This document shows, piece by piece, positions 51,254 through 58,730 of a DNA stretch of 64,000 nt (the first letter of the stretch is position 1; each line of letters starts with the position of its first letter). The stretch comes from Roseomonas mucosa ATCC BAA-692 (GTDB lineage: Bacteria; Pseudomonadota; Alphaproteobacteria; Acetobacterales; Acetobacteraceae). The DNA lies in NCBI RefSeq assembly GCF_000622225.1, contig NZ_JHWD01000001.1, positions 62,001 through 126,000 on the forward strand. The letters run 5' to 3'. Made by a program: the position numbers and the translations under genes. The notes under the pieces were generated by a model. The model ran no database searches, was not told where the DNA came from, and saw only the letters and a list, made by a program, of their open reading frames with translations.

Positions 51254-52147
51254 TCAGCCCGCCTTCATGCGGCTTTCCAGCAGGTCGAGCAGCGCGCGGG
51301 CGGCGGGGCCAGGCACGGCACCGCGGCGGATGACGACGCCGGTGGCGCGCTCGATGCGTGGCTCTTCCAGGCGCCGCGCCACCAGGACGGGATGCGGGCC
51401 GCGCGGCAGGGCGAGGCGCGGCACGACCGCGAGGCCGAGCCCGGCCTCGGCAAGTCCCAGGCTGGTGGAAAGGTGCTCGGCCTCGTAGTGCCAGTTGGGC
51501 TGGATGCCGCGCGGCAGCAAGGCACGATCCAGGATCAGCCGGTTGCCGGAGCGGCGCGAGACGCCGACCAGCTTCTCCGTCGCCAGATCGGACCAGCGCA
51601 GGCTGCGGCGCCGGGCGAAGGGATGGTCGCGGCGGCAGGCGAGCACGAAGGGATCGCGGCGCAGCGGACGGAACTCCACTTCGGGATGACCGGCGCCTTC
51701 CATGCCGATGCCGAACTCGACGCCGCCGGTCGCCACCGCGTCGGTGACGCCATCGGCCGAGAGATCCATGACGCGCACGCGCACGGCCGGGAAGCGTCGC
51801 GCGAAATCCGCCACCGTGGCGGGGAGGAAGTAGTAGGCCGCGGTGGGGATGCAGGCGATGGTGACGAGGCCGCGCCGCCGCGCCGCCGTCTCGCGGATGC
51901 CGAGCAGGCTTTCCTCCAGCTCATCCAGCAGCCAGCGCGCGCGTGGCAGGAACTCTCGCCCCGTCTGGGTCAGCGCCACGCGGCGCGTCGAGCGGGCAAG
52001 CAGGGCGATGCCGAGCTCCTCCTCCAGTGCCGAAAGGCGGCGCGAAACGGCGGGCAGGGACAGATGCAGCACTTCCGTCGCGCGGGTGAGGCTCTGCGCC
52101 TCGGCCACGGCGACGAAGGCGCGGAGCTGGTCGAGGTCGATGGCCAA
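51254..52147 (-). CDS. LysR-type transcriptional regulator
   Basis: A 297-residue LysR regulator with TTG start; AAGGA lies nine bases upstream (minus strand). Helix-turn-helix: DLDQLRAFVAVAEAQSLTRATEVLHLSLPAVSRRLSALEEE cut by family, residues 4-45. The effector domain starts near 92 (RGLVTIACIPTAAYYFLPATVADF). It is divergent from the prpF-like gene (120 bp), so it most likely controls that cluster in response to its substrate. Confidence 0.93.
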   Translation of the reverse strand: MAIDLDQLRAFVAVAEAQSLTRATEVLHLSLPAVSRRLSALEEELGIALLARSTRRVALTQTGREFLPRARWLLDELEESLLGIRETAARRRGLVTIACIPTAAYYFLPATVADFARRFPAVRVRVMDLSADGVTDAVATGGVEFGIGMEGAGHPEVEFRPLRRDPFVLACRRDHPFARRRSLRWSDLATEKLVGVSRRSGNRLILDRALLPRGIQPNWHYEAEHLSTSLGLAEAGLGLAVVPRLALPRGPHPVLVARRLEEPRIERATGVVIRRGAVPGPAARALLDLLESRMKAG

Positions 52148-52267
52148 GCGGGCGGTCCTTGTTGCGTGTGGCGCAAGAGTTCTGCCGATCTTTGCACTTC
52201 AGCAAGAGCTTTCCCGGGCGCAGAAGGGGGCCGACGCGGGAAACCGCAACAGGTTCTGGAAACGCCG

Positions 52268-53350
52268 ATGCAGATCCGTCTCCCCTGCGTGCTGATGCGC
52301 GGCGGCACGAGCCGCGGCCCCTTCTTCCTGGCGGGGCACCTGCCGGCCGATCCGGCACGGCGCGACGCGCTGCTGCTGGCCGCGATGGGCTCGCCGCATC
52401 CCTTGCAGATCGACGGCATCGGCGGCGGCAACAGCCTGACCAGCAAGACCGCGATCGTCGGCCCATCGGAGGAGCCGGGCGTGGATGTGGAATACCTCTT
52501 CGCCCAGGTCTCGGTGGACCGCGGCACGGTGGATACGCGGCCGAACTGCGGGAACATGCTGGCCGCCGTGGGCCCCTTCGCCATCGAGGCCGGCCTGGTG
52601 CGGGCGCGGGCGCCGGAAACGCTGGTGCGCATCCGCAACCGCAACACCGGCGCTCTGGTCGAGGCGGTGGTGCAGACCCCGGACGGGCGCGTGACCTATG
52701 CGGGCGAGGCGGAGATCCCCGGCGTGCCGGGCCGCTCGGCGCCGGTGGCGCTCCGCTTCCGCGATGTGTCCGGCAGCAAGACCGGCATGCTCTTCCCGAC
52801 CGGATCGCGGCGGGAGGAGATCGGCGGCATCGCCGTCACGCTGGTGGACGGCGCCATGCCGATGCTTCTGATCCCCGCCTCCGCGCTGGGGGTGCGGGCC
52901 GATGCGGCGCCGGAGGCAATCGAGGGCGATGCCGCGCTGCTGCGGCGCATCGAGGCGATGCGGCTGGAGGCCGGGCGGCGCATGGGGCTGGGCGATGTCG
53001 CCGGCAGCGTCGTGCCCAAGCCGGCGTTGCTGGGGCCGGGGGAGGGGGGCGCGACGCTCACCGCGCGCTATCTCACCCCGCATGCGGTGCACCGCGCCAT
53101 GGCGGTGACGGGCGGCATCACCCTGGCCGTCGCGGCGCGCATGGCGGGGACGGTGGCAGCCGATCTCGCCACGCCGGGCGAGGCGGTGCGGATCGCGCAT
53201 CCCGCCGGGGTTCTGGAGATCGGCCTCGGCATCGAGGACGGGGTGGTGCGCTGGGCCAGCGTGCTGCGCACGGCGCGGCGGATCTTCGAGGGCAACCTGC
53301 TGGTGCCCGAGCCGGAGGGGGAAGCCGCCTTCCTGATGGCCGCCGAGTAG
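52268..53350 (+). CDS. PrpF-family protein (4-oxalomesaconate tautomerase-like)
   Basis: A 360-residue PrpF/DapF-fold isomerase. Typical features: LPCVLMRGGTSRGPFF at the start, DGIGGGNSLTSKTAIV (49-64), TRPNCGNMLAAVGPFAIE with the active-site Cys, and a second half VSGSKTGMLFPTGS. Members include PrpF (2-methylaconitate isomerase) and GalD (4-oxalomesaconate tautomerase of gallate breakdown). No prp or gal genes adjoin, so the substrate is open; an unsaturated tri/dicarboxylate is likely given the downstream Bug protein. First gene of a likely three-gene unit under the LysR regulator. Confidence 0.88.
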   Translation: MQIRLPCVLMRGGTSRGPFFLAGHLPADPARRDALLLAAMGSPHPLQIDGIGGGNSLTSKTAIVGPSEEPGVDVEYLFAQVSVDRGTVDTRPNCGNMLAAVGPFAIEAGLVRARAPETLVRIRNRNTGALVEAVVQTPDGRVTYAGEAEIPGVPGRSAPVALRFRDVSGSKTGMLFPTGSRREEIGGIAVTLVDGAMPMLLIPASALGVRADAAPEAIEGDAALLRRIEAMRLEAGRRMGLGDVAGSVVPKPALLGPGEGGATLTARYLTPHAVHRAMAVTGGITLAVAARMAGTVAADLATPGEAVRIAHPAGVLEIGLGIEDGVVRWASVLRTARRIFEGNLLVPEPEGEAAFLMAAE

Positions 53351-53386
53351 GCTTTTCCCGCAAACACAAGAAACGAGGAAACATCC

Positions 53387-54370
53387 ATGCTGAACCGTCG
53401 CAACCTGCTCCGCGCCTTCTCCGCCGCACCGCTCGCGGCCCTGCCGCTCGCCGCCCGGGGCGCCGAGCCCGCCTGGCCCGCCCGGCCGATCCGCCTGCTG
53501 GTCGCCTATGCGCCGGGCGGCGGCACGGACAACGTGGCGCGCGTCCTGGCGGCGCAGCTCCAGTCCGTGCTGGGGCAGCCGGTGGTCGTCGAGAACAAGC
53601 CCGGCGCGGGCGGCAACCTCGCGACCGAGGCGGTCGCCTCGGCGCGGCCCGATGGCTACACGCTGCTGGTGGGCAACCAGGGGCCGATGACGGTCAACCA
53701 GTCGCTCTTCCCGAACATGCGCGTCGATCCGCTGAAGGCGCTGGACCCGGTGGCTCTGATGGCCGATGCGCCGCTGGTCGCGGTGGCGGGGCCGGGCAGC
53801 AAGGCGAAGGACCTGTCGGCGCTGCTGCAGGAGGCGCGGGCCGCCAAGGGGAGCTTCGGCTATGCCTCGGCCTCCAACGGCTCGGCCAGCCATCTCGCCG
53901 CCGCCCTGATGTTCCAGATGGCGGGGGCGGAGGCGGAACACCTGCCCTTCCGCGGTGCCGGCCCGGCGTTGAACGACGTGGTGGCGGGGCATATCCCCTT
54001 CATGGTCACCACCCTGCCTTCGGTGATCGGGCTGATCCAGGGCGAGCTGGTGCGGCCGCTGGCCGTGACCGGGGAAAGCCGGATCGCCGCGCTGCCGGAG
54101 GTGCCGACCGTGGCGGAGGCGGCGCTGCCGGGCTATCGCGCCTCCGCCTGGTACGGGATCCTCACGCCCAGGGGCACGCCGGAGGCGATCCGCGCCCGGC
54201 TGGAAACGGCGGTGGCCGACAGCCTGACCGTGCCCGAGGTGGCCCGCCGGTTGAACGAGGAAGGCGCCGTGCCGGCCCGCATGGGCGGCGAGGCCTTCGG
54301 CCGCTTCATGGCCGAGGAGCGGATGCGCTGGGCGAAGCTGGTGAGCGAGACACGGATCGCGGCGAACTGA
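53387..54370 (+). CDS. Tripartite tricarboxylate transporter substrate-binding protein (Bug/TctC)
   Basis: A 327-residue periplasmic binding protein of the Bug family. Signal peptide (NRRNLLRAFSAAPLAALPLAARG, Tat-like RR), then WPARPIRLLVAYAPGGGTDNVARVL with the ligand-binding loop, VVVENKPGAGGNLATEAVA and PDGYTLLVGN. These proteins capture carboxylates. The membrane components TctA/TctB are not encoded nearby, as is common for 'orphan' Bug proteins. 36 bp after the prpF-like gene. Confidence 0.92.
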   Translation: MLNRRNLLRAFSAAPLAALPLAARGAEPAWPARPIRLLVAYAPGGGTDNVARVLAAQLQSVLGQPVVVENKPGAGGNLATEAVASARPDGYTLLVGNQGPMTVNQSLFPNMRVDPLKALDPVALMADAPLVAVAGPGSKAKDLSALLQEARAAKGSFGYASASNGSASHLAAALMFQMAGAEAEHLPFRGAGPALNDVVAGHIPFMVTTLPSVIGLIQGELVRPLAVTGESRIAALPEVPTVAEAALPGYRASAWYGILTPRGTPEAIRARLETAVADSLTVPEVARRLNEEGAVPARMGGEAFGRFMAEERMRWAKLVSETRIAAN

Positions 54371-54411
54371 TCCCGGCGAGACAATCCCGGCGAGACAATC
54401 CCGGGGGCCGG
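54370..54411 (+). repeat. 14-bp tandem direct repeat
   Basis: ATCCCGGCGAGACA occurs twice in tandem and starts a third time, directly after the Bug gene stop codon. Probably neutral spacer DNA. Confidence 0.6.
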
Positions 54412-54505
54412 TTCCCCCCGGAGTGGCCAGCGGCCTCGTGCCCGACAGGGCTGGGCTGCGTCCCGCGGGATAGGCCGGTCTCGCGGACAGGGAGCATCAT
54501 CGTTT

Positions 54506-54536
54506 GACAGAGGGGCCGGCTTTCCGGCCCCCTGTC
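54506..54536. terminator. Hairpin between the Bug and dadA-like genes
   Basis: GACAG-A-GGGGCCGG-CTTT-CCGGCCCC-CTGTC makes a strong stem with one bulged A. It is 136 bp after the Bug stop and 86 bp before the dadA-like start. It has no T-run. It argues that the dadA-like gene may be transcribed separately. Confidence 0.6.
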
Positions 54537-54621
54537 CCGCGGATCGTTGCCTCGTGAGACCTGTCATGCCCGGATGCCGCCCCTGCCCCTCGTCGTTCCC
54601 TTGTGCCGGATGCCCCGGGCG

Positions 54622-55917
54622 ATGAGGATCTGCGTCCTGGGGGCCGGCATCGCCGGCCTGGCGGCGGCCTATCACCTCGGGCGGGACGGACACGAGGTCA
54701 CGGTGCTGGACCGCGAGGCCGGGCCGGGGCTGGGCACCAGCAAGGCGAATGGCGGTCAGCTCAGCTACTCCTATGTCGCGCCCCTGGCGGCGCCGGGCGT
54801 GGCGCGCAAGGGCATGCACTGGATCCTCGACGGCGAGGCGCCGCTGCGGCTGAAGCCGCAGGCCGACCCCCGGCTCTGGCGCTGGCTGAAGGCCTTCCTG
54901 CGGGCCTCGCGGCGCGAGGTGTTCGAGCAGGGCACGCGCGAGATGCTGGCGCTCGCCTATCACAGCCGCGGCGTGCTCGATGCGATGATGGCACGCGATC
55001 CGCTGGATTTCTCCTGGCGGCAGAACGGCAAGCTGGTGGTGTTCCGCGACGAGGGCGACCTGCGCGGCGCGGCCTCGCTGGTGGCCTATCAGGCGCGGTA
55101 CGGCGCGAAGCAGCAGGTGCTGGATGCCCGCGAATGCCTGGCACTGGAGCCCGCGCTGCGCGACACGGCGGAGAAGCTGGCGGGCGGCGTCTTCACGCCG
55201 GACGAGGCGGTGGGCGACGCGCACGGATTCTGCGAGGCGCTGCGCGGCGTGCTGCGGGGCTGGCCGAACATCCGCTTCCGCTTCAACCATCCGGTGACGG
55301 CGCTGCGCCTGCGGAACGGCGCGGTGGTCGCGGCGGAAAGCCCGGCGGGGCTGGTGGAGGCGGATGCCTTCGTCCTGTCCTCCGGCATCGGGGCGCTGTC
55401 TCTGGCCGAGCCGCTGGGGCTGATGCTGCCGCTCTATCCGCTCAAGGGCTACAGCCTGACCGTGCCGACGCGGGCAGGGGACCTGCCGCCGGAGATCAGC
55501 ATCACCGACGCGCACCACAAGGTGGTCTATGCGCTGCTGGACCGGGCGACGGAGAGCGCCGAGGGGCGGCTGCGCGTGGCGGGGATGGTGGATCTCGTCG
55601 GCTTCGCCACGGATCTGGTGCAGCGCCGGCTCGACACGCTGACGCGGCAGGCGCGGGAGGTCTTCCCCGCCGCCGCCGACTGGCCGCGCGCGCAGCCCTG
55701 GGCTGGCCTGCGCCCCGCAACGCCGGACTGGAAGCCGATCCTGGGGCCGAGCGGGGTCGATGGGCTCTGGCTCAACCTCGGTCATGGCGGTCTGGGCTTC
55801 ACCATCGGCTGCGGCACGGGCGAATTGCTGGCGGCGATGATCGCAGGGCGGGAGACGGGGATCCCGGTGGAGCCCTATGCGATGGGGCGGGTGACGCGGA
55901 CCGCCCAGGCGGCCTGA
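54622..55917 (+). CDS. dadA: D-amino acid dehydrogenase (DadA-like FAD enzyme)
   Basis: A 431-residue FAD-dependent oxidoreductase. The dinucleotide fold starts MRICVLGAGIAGLAAAYHL with GxGxxG at 8-13 and Glu/Asp end VTVLDREA; SKANGGQLSYSYVAPLAAPG is characteristic of DadA; PLYPLKGYSLTVP and the C-terminal NLGHGGLGFTIGCGTGELLA bind FAD. It oxidises D-amino acids to keto acids and passes electrons to the respiratory chain. ATG 54622 was chosen because the flavin motif should be N-terminal; a 25-codon extension is open but implausible. The alanine racemase partner dadX is not nearby. Confidence 0.92.
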   Translation: MRICVLGAGIAGLAAAYHLGRDGHEVTVLDREAGPGLGTSKANGGQLSYSYVAPLAAPGVARKGMHWILDGEAPLRLKPQADPRLWRWLKAFLRASRREVFEQGTREMLALAYHSRGVLDAMMARDPLDFSWRQNGKLVVFRDEGDLRGAASLVAYQARYGAKQQVLDARECLALEPALRDTAEKLAGGVFTPDEAVGDAHGFCEALRGVLRGWPNIRFRFNHPVTALRLRNGAVVAAESPAGLVEADAFVLSSGIGALSLAEPLGLMLPLYPLKGYSLTVPTRAGDLPPEISITDAHHKVVYALLDRATESAEGRLRVAGMVDLVGFATDLVQRRLDTLTRQAREVFPAAADWPRAQPWAGLRPATPDWKPILGPSGVDGLWLNLGHGGLGFTIGCGTGELLAAMIAGRETGIPVEPYAMGRVTRTAQAA

Positions 55918-56017
55918 TGTCCGGGACCCACGTCTTCGCGCGGGCGAGGGCCGGGCTGGAGAGCCGCGGGTGTGATGCCCCAGCCCTGCCGGTGCGGCGG
56001 ATTTCGCGGGCGGGGCG

Positions 56018-56695
56018 CTACGGTCCCGCCAAGACCAGCGACAGCACGAGAAGGTAGTGGCTGGCCGCCGCCGCCAGGACCATGGCGTGCCAGAGCGCGT
56101 TGTGGAAGGGCAGGCGGTGCGCGAGGTGGAAGGCCACGCCGCCCGTGTAGAGCAGCGCCCCGAGGCCCAGCGCGCCGAGCTGCCAGGCCGAGAGCGCGCG
56201 GATGAGCGGTGGGAGCGCGATCAGGCCCACCCAGCCGAGAATGAGATAGAGGGCGAGGCCCAGGCCCTCGTGGCGCCCCGGAGCCAGGAGCTTCAGGGCC
56301 ACGCCACCGGCGGCGCCGGTCCAGACCATGGCGAGGAGGGCGATGCTCCATCCGCCGCCAAGGGAGAGGGCCATGACGGGCGTGTAGGTGCCGGCGATCA
56401 GCAGGTGGATGGCGGCATGGTCGAAGCGGCGGAGGCGCTGCCGGAGCCGGCCGGGCGGCGCCATGTTGTAGGCGGCCGAGCAGGCGAAGCTCGCGCCCAG
56501 GCCCAGCAGATAGGGGGCGACGGCGGCGAGGGTGAGCCAGCCGGGGCGCGCGATGGCGGCGCCCAGCAGGTGGATGCCACCGGCCAGGACGGCGGCGAGG
56601 CCCAGGAGATGGACGCCGCCATCCGCGATGCGTTCGCGTCTGGAAAAGGACAGCGCGGGGGACGCCCCGGCCAGGGCGTCCCGCGCCGGATGCAT
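56018..56695 (-). CDS. Hemolysin III / PAQR family membrane protein
   Basis: A 225-residue seven-helix membrane protein of the YqfA/hemolysin III (PAQR) family. Typical residues: ERIADGGVHLLGL near the start, CSAAYNMAP with the Ser of the metal site, RLRRFDHAAIHLLIAGTYTPV with the HD-x3-H motif, and the closing FHNALWHAMVLAAAASHYL with two His. These form a putative zinc site. A hydrolase or lipid-homeostasis role has been proposed for the family. ATG 56695. Confidence 0.92.
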   Translation of the reverse strand: MHPARDALAGASPALSFSRRERIADGGVHLLGLAAVLAGGIHLLGAAIARPGWLTLAAVAPYLLGLGASFACSAAYNMAPPGRLRQRLRRFDHAAIHLLIAGTYTPVMALSLGGGWSIALLAMVWTGAAGGVALKLLAPGRHEGLGLALYLILGWVGLIALPPLIRALSAWQLGALGLGALLYTGGVAFHLAHRLPFHNALWHAMVLAAAASHYLLVLSLVLAGP

Positions 56696-56708
56696 CAACC
56701 GCCGCGGA

Positions 56709-56909
56709 TCAGCGGCGGGACTTGCCGCGCTCGATCTCACGTTCCAGGGCGCTGCGCTCGGTCTGGCCGGAGCGGCGGGCGATCTCACGCACGATGGCCG
56801 GGGAAACGCGGTGGCGCTTGGCCAGATAGGCGATGGTGTCCTCCAGGCCCTCCGGCGGGGCGGCCGGCTCCGCGGCGGGTTTGGGCTTCGGCTTGGTCTG
56901 CTGGGACAC
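56709..56909 (-). CDS. Small basic protein, DUF3606-like
   Basis: A 66-residue basic protein. The N-terminal 20 residues are Lys/Pro/Ala-rich and disordered; the rest (EDTIAYLAKRHRVSPAIVREIARRSG) predicts two helices like a short helix-turn-helix, similar to DUF3606-type proteins. Function unknown. 13 bp upstream of the hemolysin III gene on the same strand, so probably co-transcribed. Confidence 0.65.
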   Translation of the reverse strand: MSQQTKPKPKPAAEPAAPPEGLEDTIAYLAKRHRVSPAIVREIARRSGQTERSALEREIERGKSRR

Positions 56910-56957
56910 GGGACTGCACCTGGAAGGGAGGAAGAGGGGAAAGGTGAAGCGGAACCG

Positions 56958-57188
56958 TCAGGCGGGCATGGTGTTCCGGCCGAGGACGCTGGTCGGGCTC
57001 AGGCGCATCTCGCTCTCGCGCACGACGCGTTCCTGGCCGTCCTGGCCCTGGCGGACGCGGTACTCGCGGTCCGGCGAATCATTCGGCAGGAGGCGGGTGA
57101 TGGTGTAACGGCCCCGTGCCTCGTGCGGATTGAAGAGATGGGGAACCAGCTCGACCTCGTCGCCGATCTGGAAACGGTGGTTGGCCAT
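56958..57188 (-). CDS. Small conserved hypothetical protein (76 aa)
   Basis: A 76-residue protein beginning MANHRFQIGDEVELVPHLFN and containing RGRYTITRLLPNDSPDREYRVR cut by family. It looks like a small SH3-like beta-barrel protein common in alphaproteobacteria, where it often lies near cold-shock genes. No known function. Start ATG 57188. Lies 124 bp downstream of the cold-shock gene on the same strand. Confidence 0.75.
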   Translation of the reverse strand: MANHRFQIGDEVELVPHLFNPHEARGRYTITRLLPNDSPDREYRVRQGQDGQERVVRESEMRLSPTSVLGRNTMPA

Positions 57189-57312
57189 GGGCTTTCCTTC
57201 CGGGCTGTGGAGCCTGCCGCAGGATGTCCGGACGGTCCCCGCAGGGGCCGGTCCGGTATCCGGACGGGCCATGCCCGCCGGTCGCGGGGAGGGGAGACCC
57301 CTCCCCGACACG

Positions 57313-57519
57313 TCACGCCGCGCGGATGTTGCCGGCGGAGACGCGGCCTTCGCGGCCCTGCACGAGCTCGTACTCGAGCTTGTCGCCCTCGCGGGGCTCC
57401 TGGAGGCCGGCGCGCTGCACGTCGGAGACATGAAGGAAAACGTCCTTCGAGCCGTCATCCGGCTGGATGAAGCCGAAGCCCTTGGTGCTGTTGAACCACT
57501 TGACGGTGCCTGAGGCCAT
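57313..57519 (-). CDS. cspA: Cold-shock domain protein
   Basis: A 68-residue cold-shock protein: GTVKWFNSTKGFGFIQPDDG carries RNP1 (KGFGFI) and DVFLHVSDV is RNP2-like. Binds single-stranded RNA/DNA and melts RNA structure. Start ATG 57519. The 262-bp gap upstream is free of genes and could hold a long cold-sensing leader as in other csp genes, but no specific structure was proven. Confidence 0.95.
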   Translation of the reverse strand: MASGTVKWFNSTKGFGFIQPDDGSKDVFLHVSDVQRAGLQEPREGDKLEYELVQGREGRVSAGNIRAA

Positions 57520-57781
57520 GATGGGTGTTCCGTTTCCGAAAGGCCGGGGCGCGACATGCGCACCGGATCGGCATCGAGGGGAACGGACACCGAGCTCGAC
57601 GCTCGGAGGAGCAAGGAGAACAGGCCGGCACGACGAGACTGACCGGAGGAACATGGGCGCCCGGAACGGGATTTGCAAGTGACGAGGGGGCGCGAGGGAG
57701 CGCGAGGCTGCCGGTGCCGCCATGCGTCCAAAGGGGGAGAGGTGAGGCCATGCCCTCACGGACGCCGTGCGGGCCGCGGGC

Positions 57782-58516
57782 TCAGGCGATCTCCCGGACC
57801 AGCTTGGCGCGCAGCGCGCGGGCGAAGTCGGCGCGGGATTCCGCGGCCATGACGAAGGCGCCAGGTCCGGCGATGACGGTGGCTTCGTAGGTCTGGCGCA
57901 GGCCGGGGCGGTCGCCCTCGATGGCCAGGGCGTTGATCACGATGCCCCGGGCCTCGGCCGCCTGCCGTGCTTCCTCGAGGGGGCGCAGGCTGCGCATGTC
58001 GGGGGCATCGCCGGAAACGTCGATCACCTTCTCGTCGGCCCGCCAGGGCGCGGCGGCCAGCAGGCTGGTGGAATGCTCCACCGCGTCGCCGATGGCGTTC
58101 CAGGATTGCGGCGACCGCGGCGCGGCCATCACGGCGCCCGCCATGGCCTGGGCGGCGGCGGCGCCGTCGATGCGGTGCCAGCCCACCACCGTGGCCGCGC
58201 CGCCCGGGGCGCCCCATTCCACCAGGGCGATGCCGATGGCGCCGAGCGGTCCGGAACCGATCGCGGCCAGCACATCGGGATGGGTGATGGCCTGGGCGCA
58301 GCCCTCGCGCTGCAGGCGGAACTCGTCGGCATCGATGCTGCCGGATGCGTCGATGGCCAGGACCAGCAGCAGGTCGATCACCCGTCCCTCGGCCCGCGCG
58401 GGCGTCGCGGCGGCAAGGGCTGCGGGGAGAAGAAGGGCGTCGCGGCGGCGCCAGCCAGGGCGGGCGGCACCGGGGCGGGCGGCACCGGGGCGAGGGGGTG
58501 AGGGGTGGTCCGTCAT
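57782..58516 (-). CDS. DUF1194 (von Willebrand A-like) secreted protein
   Basis: A 244-residue protein with a Tat-like signal (WRRRDALLLPAALAAATPARA) and a vWA-like fold. The metal-ion-dependent adhesion site begins LVLAIDASGSIDADEF, with DxSxS; VEWGAPGGAATVVGW and DVSGDAPDMRS follow. DUF1194 proteins are periplasmic and of unknown role. Start ATG 58516. It lies downstream of trpE(G) on the same strand but is separated by 214 bp containing a repeat element. Confidence 0.88.
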   Translation of the reverse strand: MTDHPSPPRPGAARPGAARPGWRRRDALLLPAALAAATPARAEGRVIDLLLVLAIDASGSIDADEFRLQREGCAQAITHPDVLAAIGSGPLGAIGIALVEWGAPGGAATVVGWHRIDGAAAAQAMAGAVMAAPRSPQSWNAIGDAVEHSTSLLAAAPWRADEKVIDVSGDAPDMRSLRPLEEARQAAEARGIVINALAIEGDRPGLRQTYEATVIAGPGAFVMAAESRADFARALRAKLVREIA

Positions 58517-58595
58517 GCCGCGCGCCTCCGGATGGGTCCGGAGAGAGGTTTGGAGGCGGGCGGGGGATGTCAACCGGGGTGGCGGCGGCCTCGGA

Positions 58596-58651
58596 GGAAG
58601 GCCCTGCCTTCCCCCGAACCCCCATCCGCCAGGACCCTGGGGGCCCTGGAC
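58596..58651 (-). repeat. Bipartite palindromic repeat, copy E (reverse)
   Basis: On the minus strand: CCAGGG...CCTGG hairpin, CGGATGGGGGTT linker, then GGGGGAAGGC/GCCTTCC hairpin. It lies about 80 bp after the trpE(G) stop in the direction of transcription. Confidence 0.75.
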
Positions 58652-58730
58652 CTCCCCTTCCTTGGCGCTTGTTGCAGGCCGGATCGCGCCGCGGGAGGCG
58701 GAGCCCCGCCCGGGACGGGGCAGCGCCGGA

